From Megascapheus bottae (Eukaryota; Chordata; Mammalia; Rodentia; Geomyidae): 64,000 nt of DNA. Below, in pieces: positions 57,763 through 64,000 of the stretch. Under the pieces are notes generated by a model. That model was not told where the DNA came from, ran no database searches, and saw only the letters and a list, made by a program, of their open reading frames with translations. Location of the stretch: contig JANJXV010000024.1 of NCBI GenBank assembly GCA_024803745.1, forward strand, positions 9,749,427 through 9,813,426, read 5' to 3'. Positions within the stretch are counted from its first letter, which is position 1. The number at the start of each line of letters is the position of its first letter. The position numbers were made by a program, and so were the translations under genes.

Positions 57763-57988
57763 AAAATGACACTGCATCGGGTCAGGAGTTTGGCCTAGTA
57801 GTAGAGTGCTTGCCTAGCATGCACAAAGACCTGGGTTCAATTCCTTGGTACCACATACATAGAAAAAAGCCAGAAGTGGTGCTGTGGCTCAAGTGGTAGA
57901 GCTCTAGTCTTGAGAAAGTCCAAGGACAGTGCTAAGGCCCTGAGCTCTAAAGCCCAGGACTTGCAAAAAAAAAAAATGACACTGCATC
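57763..57988 (+). mobile_element. IDL-Geo-type SINE, plus strand, with TSD
   Basis: A perfect 16-bp duplication AAAATGACACTGCATC (57763-57778, 57973-57988). In sense order: the left half with GGAGTTTGGCCTAGTAGTAG (A box) and GGGTTCAATTCCTTGG (B box), a linker with CATACATAGAAAAAAGCC, the right half with GTGGCTCAAGTGGTAGAGCT and GAGCTCTAAAGCCCAG, and a poly-A tail. The only plus-strand copy in this window, so it shows the family's structure directly. Confidence 0.93.
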
Positions 57989-58594
57989 ATCTGACCTGAC
58001 AATTTCAGCAGGGAAATGAGATTTACAGATTTCTTTGGAAAGTACATAGAATATAGACAGAAATGACATCTAGATATATAATACTGCATAAAACTCTTAA
58101 CAGCCTTTCATGATGTAGCAGGATGTGGAAACAAGTAGACTTAATGTTTCTGATGGGGAATATTTTTACAAATTGAAATTACAGTGCTGCCTCAGTGATA
58201 CATAGCATGTGAAAATCTAAATAGTCTTATTTATTTATTTTAAATATTTAATAATGCAAGATTTCTTTGCTTTTCCTTTCTGTTTACTAAAGCATAGATC
58301 TGTAAATCAAGGTTAATAACTAGGCAACCTCCAATATGTTCCCTTTTAAAGAAAACTGAAGTCTTAATTTTGAAAAGTCTGCTTTTGAATAATTTTTATC
58401 TTTCAAATATACCTATGCGATGTGTATGTACAGCATTCTTTCCAATAACCTATCTTTAATAACTTAATATCTCTCATTTCATTATTTTATAAGTTAATGA
58501 ACTCGTAACACAATTAATGACTCTATAAGGAAAACCTCAATGTCGTCATGAGAAATTTTATTTAAGTGAATGGCCCAAAGAAACTTTTTTTATT
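57989..58594. other. AT-rich sequence, nothing recognised
   Basis: Nothing recognised. Confidence 0.4.
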
Positions 58595-58700
58595 CCATGG
58601 ATTCACTCTTTCACTTATTCAACAAGTAAGCATTTCTTGAGCACCTAGTATTTTCTAGGCAAAGTCCTGAAGTACTTGGCATGTAGCTATTAACATAATG
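58595..58700. mobile_element. Ancient L2/MIR-like fragment
   Basis: TTCAACAAGTAAGCATTTCT then GAGCACCTAGTATTTTCTAG and GGCAAAGTCCTGAAG parallels the common mammalian ATTCAACAAATATTTATTGA...GCACCTACTATGTGCCAGGC stretch. Old and partial. Confidence 0.45.
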
Positions 58701-59519
58701 AGTAAATATGCACACTTAAGACTTATATTTTAGAAAAAATAAGGGGAAAATATAACAGGAAAAAATGAAGAAAAAGTCAAACAATAAACAAATAAATTAT
58801 TACAACAACATGGCTATTATGAATAGTATTGTAAGGAATCTGAAGAGGCAAATATCTCTTCAAATATCTTTCAGACACGTGCTTACAGTATGATAATCAA
58901 GAACACATAATAAATCCATTTCTAGTGTTTTGAGGAACTTAAATGCTGTTTTTCTCATATGGGTTATGGAATTTTTCTAGCCTCATGAAAGTGGTAAAGG
59001 TATCATTTATTTTGATATCACTGGCACTACTTTATAATGGTTTTAAACAATATTTCACTATGTCACTATATTTCTTTATCTATTCTCTCTGTCATTTGTC
59101 TATCAAGTCTATATCCTTCTATCATTTTCCTTTTATTATTATTTATCTGACTTAGAAGTATCTTGATATGAGGGTATGGGGAAGGAGTTAGAGATTCTTC
59201 AAACAACTATTTCTGGTCATTACACCTTTGTGCAGATCTCCATTTAGACCAATTGCGACAGATACGTTTCACACAGGAAAAGTAAAATGGTTTACTTTCT
59301 TGCTAGATTTAGGTTACTTAAGGTCTGTATGGGAAAGGTGAACCAGCTGTAATAAATGTCTTCTCATCATTGAAATACAAATTCAAAACCCAGTTGAACC
59401 CTGGTTATGAAAAAATGTACCATTTTTATGTATAGTCTACAGATGTACACTACATATTTTAGACATACAATTTACTGTGTGCAGGATTATATATTTTCTG
59501 CAAATCTGAAGAGAAGAAA
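58701..59519. other. AT-rich sequence, nothing recognised
   Basis: Nothing recognised. Confidence 0.4.
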
Positions 59520-60855
59520 TGGGTAACATTAAAAGAAATTTTTCAATTCCTTCAACTCAAAAAATTGAATCTCTCAAAAACAAATCCTGAAAGAAACAAC
59601 CATCCCATTAAAGGTAGGCTAAAGACTTAAAGATAGATTTCTCTGAAGAGGAAATAAGAATAGCCAATAGCCAGGTGGTGTCTCACTCTTGCAATCCTAG
59701 CTACTCAGGAGGTTGAGATCTGAGGATCATTGTTCAAAGCCAGGCTGGGCACTAAAGAATATGAGACTTTTATCTCCAATTAATCACTAGAAAATAGGAA
59801 GTGGGGTTGAGGCTACAGGGCTAGGGTGGTAACCTTGAGCTGAAGAGCTCAGGGACAGCACCCAAGCCCAGAGTCCAAATCCTATGACCCATCAAAAAAA
59901 TGTCAATAGACACATGAAGAAATGCTCTCTGGTCATAAAAGAAATACAAGGCAATACAACTTTGAGATTCCACCTCATTCCAGTTAGAATGGCCATTATC
60001 AAGAAATCTAATAACAACAATAGCTGGTGTGGGTGTGGCCAGGAAGGAATCACTACTACACTGTTGGTTGGAGTGCAAACTCATTCAACCACTATGGAAA
60101 GCAGTATGGCAGTTCCTCAAAAGACTAAACCAACAATTCCACAACTTTGCATTTACCCAATCCTCCAGAAACAAGGGCATACTAAATCCAGTAGCACAAC
60201 GATGTTCATTGCAGCACTAGTTACCATAGCAAAGATATGGAACCAACCTAGATGTCCCTCAGTTGATGAGTGGATCAACAAGATGTGGTATTTATACACA
60301 ATGGAATTCTATGCTGCTGTCAGAAAGAACAACATCGCCCCATTTGTAAGGAAATGGAAAGACAGAAAGAAATCATATTAAGTGAAGTAAGCCAGACTCA
60401 AAGGAACATAGGTTCAATGGTTTCCTTCATTTGTCATAATCAGTAGAAACCTTGGGCTCTCCTAGCAGAGATTTGCAATAGAACAAAATCTGGATACATA
60501 ACGCCATATAGTATGACGCTAAATGAAAGGACCTCTAGGATATATAAACAAAAGCCATATAATAGTGATTGTTATCCTTAATGTACCATGTCACCTCTCA
60601 TCTCTTTCACTGTCCCTTGGTTATCTCATATTGTTACAGTATTTCACTTTGTTATCTGATATATTGGATATATGTATATTTGGTTATTTGAAATATGATA
60701 GGGAAGGTGGGAAAACAAGATGAGGGTTGGGGGTGGGGGGACAGAAATGGGGACCAAGACATGAGAAAGGGTATCAATGTTTGTGAAGTAATGCACTTTC
60801 TAGCGTCTGAATATAATGTAACCCTTCTATTAATTATGATAAAAATATATGGAAA
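59520..60855 (+). mobile_element. 5'-truncated L1, plus strand (ORF2 C-terminus plus complete 3' UTR)
   Basis: ORF2 sequence from about 59525, interrupted by a SINE (59665-59900), resumes at TGTCAATAGACACATGAAGA. The frame 59884-60381 gives VRMAIIKKSN and the terminal WYLYTMEFYAAVRK pattern of the ORF2 C-terminus. The 3' UTR (60380-60855) has a G-rich polypurine tract at 60700-60760 and ends TAACCCTTCTATTAATTATG plus A-rich tail. Coding capacity is lost to stops and truncation. Confidence 0.85.
59665..59900 (+). mobile_element. Dimeric 7SL-like/tRNA-like SINE inside L1 ORF2
   Basis: AGGTGGTGTCTCACTCTTGC, ACTCAGGAGGTTGAGATCTG, the linker TTTATCTCCAATTAATCAC and the right half ACCTTGAGCTGAAGAGCTCA. 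The L1 text on either side (ending TAGCCAATAG and resuming TGTCAATAG) suggests a short decayed duplication. Confidence 0.85.
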
Positions 60856-61148
60856 AAAGAATGGCCATGATCAAGAAATGTAATAACTACAGACACTGGC
60901 AGGGATGTGGCCAGGAGGGATTACTACTGCAGTGTTGGTGGGAGTGTAAACTCCTTCAACGGCTATGGAAAGCAGTATGGTGATTCCTCAAAAGACAAAA
61001 CATAGATGATTGAGTAGGAGGGAAAGTGGGAGAAAAACATGAAAAGGGGTATCAAAGTTCAAGAAGTAATGCACCCACTGAGGAATGTAATTTTAACCCC
61101 TCTATGGGTTACCCTGACTATAAAATACAATTAAACAAGAAAAAAGAG
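60856..61148 (+). mobile_element. Second L1 fragment in tandem, internally deleted
   Basis: Begins with ORF2 sequence (GAATGGCCATGATCAAGAAA) overlapping in content with 59985-60130. At about 60997 it jumps from TCAAAAGACAAAACA to the end of the 3' UTR (GTAGGAGGGAAAGTGGG, then TAACCCCTCTATGGGTTA), skipping the rest of ORF2. Ends in an A-rich tail near 61147. Confidence 0.75.
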
Positions 61149-62044
61149 TAAGCACTTCCAATAATTGAAGAAATTCAACTGTCTCTAGCCCTTCTGTGTA
61201 TCCTACATGTTAGAGTTTCTTCCATTTTGTTGGTGCTTTTGTATTTTTAGTTTTTAATGTTTTTATGAAACTCCCTAAAATATACTACAAACCAAAATAA
61301 GCTAAAGAATATAAACAAACAAATTCTTAATCTTATCTCAGTTTTACATTCTGGGTGATCAAATATGGAAAACATTAGGAACAATATTGCTAATCACTAC
61401 AAAACCTTTGAAAGGGAGTGGAAAGGTCCTATCTATGGTTTTATTTCTTTGACATATTAGCTGTTTGCCCAAGGGACAACGTTGATTTTATAAATGAAAT
61501 TCTCCTCTGGTCTAATGTGGATCATTCTGTAATCCAAGAAATCTTATCCCTTCTGTGTGTCCATTTCCATGGAAACCAAACAAAGACTACCTTCAAAGCA
61601 AATGAAGCAACTATCCAGTTGGAAGTTGAACAATGTAAACTAAGAAACGATGAAGATAGATTCTATAGGCAAATCTAATTTGAAGGCATTTGCACGGTTA
61701 GGCTTGAGTAAAGATAAAGAGAAGGAAAGAGAAGAGAAGTTTGTTTCTGGAATCAGCAAAGAATGACAGAACTGAAGCTGCTGAGCTTGGTCTAGAGGCT
61801 GGAGTAGCAGGCTGCAGATGATTTCACCACAGCAGGGGTAGTGATGGACCTGAAAAGCTCTTTCCCTGACTTCTCTTTTTTTCCTGTTCTTAAATCACCT
61901 TCATGTGCTTCTAGTTGGGCAAACTTAGGAGGGAATTAGAAAGGGAGTGGATGCTATCCTGAGGGACACAGCAGGATGGGGAAGGGTGAGGAATGAATGT
62001 GCAGTACTTAAGAGGAGCATCCAGCCCAGGGTCATCCCCTCAAA
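61149..62044. other. Unassigned sequence
   Basis: The plus-strand frame 61418-61678 (86 codons) is open but has no recognisable domain; I consider it chance. No repeat recognised. Confidence 0.45.
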
Positions 62045-62190
62045 AGATGAAAGGGAAAGCTGGATACAGTGATAAATAGGCAATGTGGTGTATGTGACTG
62101 CACTCTTTCCACTGAAAAGGTTGAGGCAAGAGAACTGAAAGTTTGAGACCAGCTTCTGCTACATAGAAAAACCCTGTTTGGAAATGAGTT
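62045..62190 (+). mobile_element. B1-like SINE, diverged, plus strand
   Basis: GGCAATGTGGTGTATGTGAC, GAAAAGGTTGAGGCAAGAGA, AGTTTGAGACCAGCTTCTGC and TACATAGAAAAACCCTG follow the B1 order. Confidence 0.7.
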
Positions 62191-62389
62191 TATTTTTTTA
62201 AGCATTATTTTCTGACAAGGCTTCATTTTCTCAATACTAGCTGCCAAGTCCACCTTGATAATATAATATGAGAGTTTAATCAGGAGCCTCATACATGGCC
62301 AAGGAAGGCTATTTTTTAAAAAATGGGGTGTGTGGTAAAATGATGAATCAAAAATGGTTTACTTATCTAGACTTTTCTATAATTATGCC

Positions 62390-62465
62390 ACATATATTTA
62401 TATAAATGTATGTGTTTGTGTATGAATATGTATGTGTGTATATATATGTATGTATATAATATATC
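62390..62465. repeat. Degenerate (TATG)n/(TA)n repeat
   Basis: Imperfect TATGTG and TATATG units. Confidence 0.85.
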
Positions 62466-64000
62466 CCTTCACTTTTAAGTTTGAAAGAACAAGGGATCTG
62501 AAGATTGCTATCACTACTGAAGTCTTTTTTATTTTTCCTATGTTGTCTCCTTATAATGAAGTGGATATAAAATAATCAGAGCAGGATGATTTTGTAATGA
62601 AGAAAAAATTCTATTGGGTATAATTTCCCATCTGTAATTATTTTACAAATGTCTATTTTGCATAAAAAGCAACAGTTACAAGGCAGACAAAGCTGTGTTA
62701 ATGACCAGCTATATTTCCATAAAAACAGTTGCCAAGAAAACATAGGAAGGAAGTAAAACCAAATCGAGCTTACAATGAACATTGAAACTGGTCTGTCTGC
62801 TTTTGAAACAAATGAACACACTGTGAAAAATAAATGAGTAAATGCATGCACATAGCTAACGATAGCTTTTCACAGCTAATTCATCAGAAATTTCTTTATC
62901 TCTTTGTGTTTAAATCTGTGATCTTAACTAGGAAATGCTGTTATTTTAAATGGCAACATCCTTGAAGATCTTTTATGATGAGCTTTTTTAATAGACTAAG
63001 AATTGAGTATATATCATACTGCTTGTTGAGTTGCAAAAGTGCCTTCACTGTTAATTTTGGGAGAAGCAATATATGATTTCAAGTCAAGTGGGTGAGCAAA
63101 AGAAAGATGGGCAGAAATTGATTGCCTCTAACTGTCTTTATTTCCCAAGCACCAACATGCTTTGTTTTGCTGAGGTTATTTACTCAAGCTAAAACTCATC
63201 TTATCTGAAAAAACAGAAATCTTCTTTTATAGTTTAGAATAAGCAGGGATTGAAATTTATTTACCCTAGGAAGGTACTGAAGATTTCATAAAGATAACCA
63301 TGGTTTCACTCTAATGTGTCAGGCAGGAACCAAAACCTAAGGTCATTTTATCTGTGGTGCAAGGAAATAAGACATGGGATTTTGCAATTGATGACACCTT
63401 AGAGTTGTTACCACTCTTAGCTCCATAAAATCCTTCTGTTATCATTACTTTGTCTTGTACTTATAAGGTAAGGATTATTGCACGCATGTGAAAACCTTGG
63501 AACATGAAATGAACTTCATCTCATGAGGTAACATAGACATGCTCTATAGCCCTGATTTTTCTTAAATTACTTGTTTATCCAGGAATGTTTCACATTTAAC
63601 CCTCAGTGCATCCCTGTGAATGTAGTGGTAGTCACAATCTGTCATCAGCAAAGAAGACAAATTTTACAAAGGGAATACCATCTTGTTCAGACTGGGCAAT
63701 TACCTGTACTCTGGTTTCTATCTCTCAATGTCTAGATCCAGTTTTGTTATTCTTTGATGTCATACAGAATAGTACTGATAGGAACAGAAATACATAACTC
63801 AGGTAAGCTATGATTAAGAGAAATATTACATTATTCATGAGATAATCACTAATTTTCCCCACATTCCTGATAGTTTGTTGTTTCTGTGTTCTCTCCTATG
63901 CCATTGTGGGGACATTTTAAGCATAAAGCTTTCAGTAAGTAGTAACCTAATTATTCATTTTTCAATTACATTAGTTTAAAATATAATTTGTTATGTTTTC
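62466..64000. other. Unique-looking AT-rich sequence to window end
   Basis: No repeat family was recognised in this stretch, unlike most of the window. 62560-62860 has a varied, non-repetitive texture with several homeobox-type TAAT cores. It could be conserved regulatory DNA, but that cannot be judged from one sequence. Confidence 0.4.

Noticed and set aside
57779..57860. Possible tRNA-Ala gene (A and B box-like sequences)
   Set aside because: It is the left half of a SINE with flanking target duplication and A-tail; no proper cloverleaf or anticodon arm was seen.
61418..61678. 86-codon frame in repeat-free DNA, possible exon
   Set aside because: No recognisable domain, no convincing splice or initiation context, and no neighbouring exons.
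1..64000. CRISPR arrays, operons or prokaryotic-type systems
   Set aside because: SINE, L1 and LTR content shows a mammalian nuclear genome; no regularly spaced repeats or clustered long ORFs exist.

Overview
This is a 64-kb piece of mammalian nuclear DNA, almost certainly from a geomyoid rodent (kangaroo rat, pocket mouse or pocket gopher group). The main clue is a dimeric SINE that recurs nine times: a tRNA-Ala/ID-like left half followed by a second tRNA-like half. From memory it matches the IDL-Geo SINE described for Geomyoidea. The classical rodent ID element and B1-like (7SL-derived) sequences are also present. Base composition is AT-rich, open reading frames are short, and I see no splice-structured host gene, tRNA, rRNA or CRISPR array. 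The window reads as intergenic or deep intronic DNA built from layers of retrotransposons.

Layout. 1-14.2 kb: a minus-strand L1 remnant (771-2157), an unidentified segment with relatively many CpGs (2460-3150), SINEs, an L1 ORF2 fragment (10326-10747) and a (GAA)24 tract. 14.2-21.2 kb: one full-length minus-strand L1 with a 15-bp target-site duplication (TSD), a GC-rich 5' UTR with tandem monomer-like repeats, and disrupted ORF1 and ORF2. A SINE has landed in the last codons of its ORF1. 21.2-29.5 kb: two solo LTRs with intact TSDs. One is gammaretrovirus-like (22650-24204, 4-bp TSD), the other is class II/ERVK-like (28998-29490, 6-bp TSD). 29.5-51 kb: old L1, B1, dimeric-SINE, MaLR-type LTR and L2/MIR-like remnants separated by AT-rich sequence without recognisable genes, plus a perfect RFX-type X-box palindrome at 41471-41488. 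51-64 kb: 5'-inverted (twin-primed) L1 copies, an old plus-strand L1 with younger insertions inside it, and two adjacent plus-strand L1 tails.

The elements do not form a pathway. They record insertion history: old L1, MaLR and L2/MIR remnants first, then 7SL/tRNA-like SINEs, then IDL-Geo SINEs and L1 tails, several nested inside older copies. The L1 supplies the machinery (ORF1p, and ORF2p endonuclease and reverse transcriptase) that normally mobilises SINEs, but this copy is broken by frameshifts and stops. I found no convincing new biological system. The most useful observations are the L1 5' UTR repeat structure, the twin-primed L1 junctions, the two TSD-verified solo LTRs, the right half shared by two SINE families, and the X-box palindrome.
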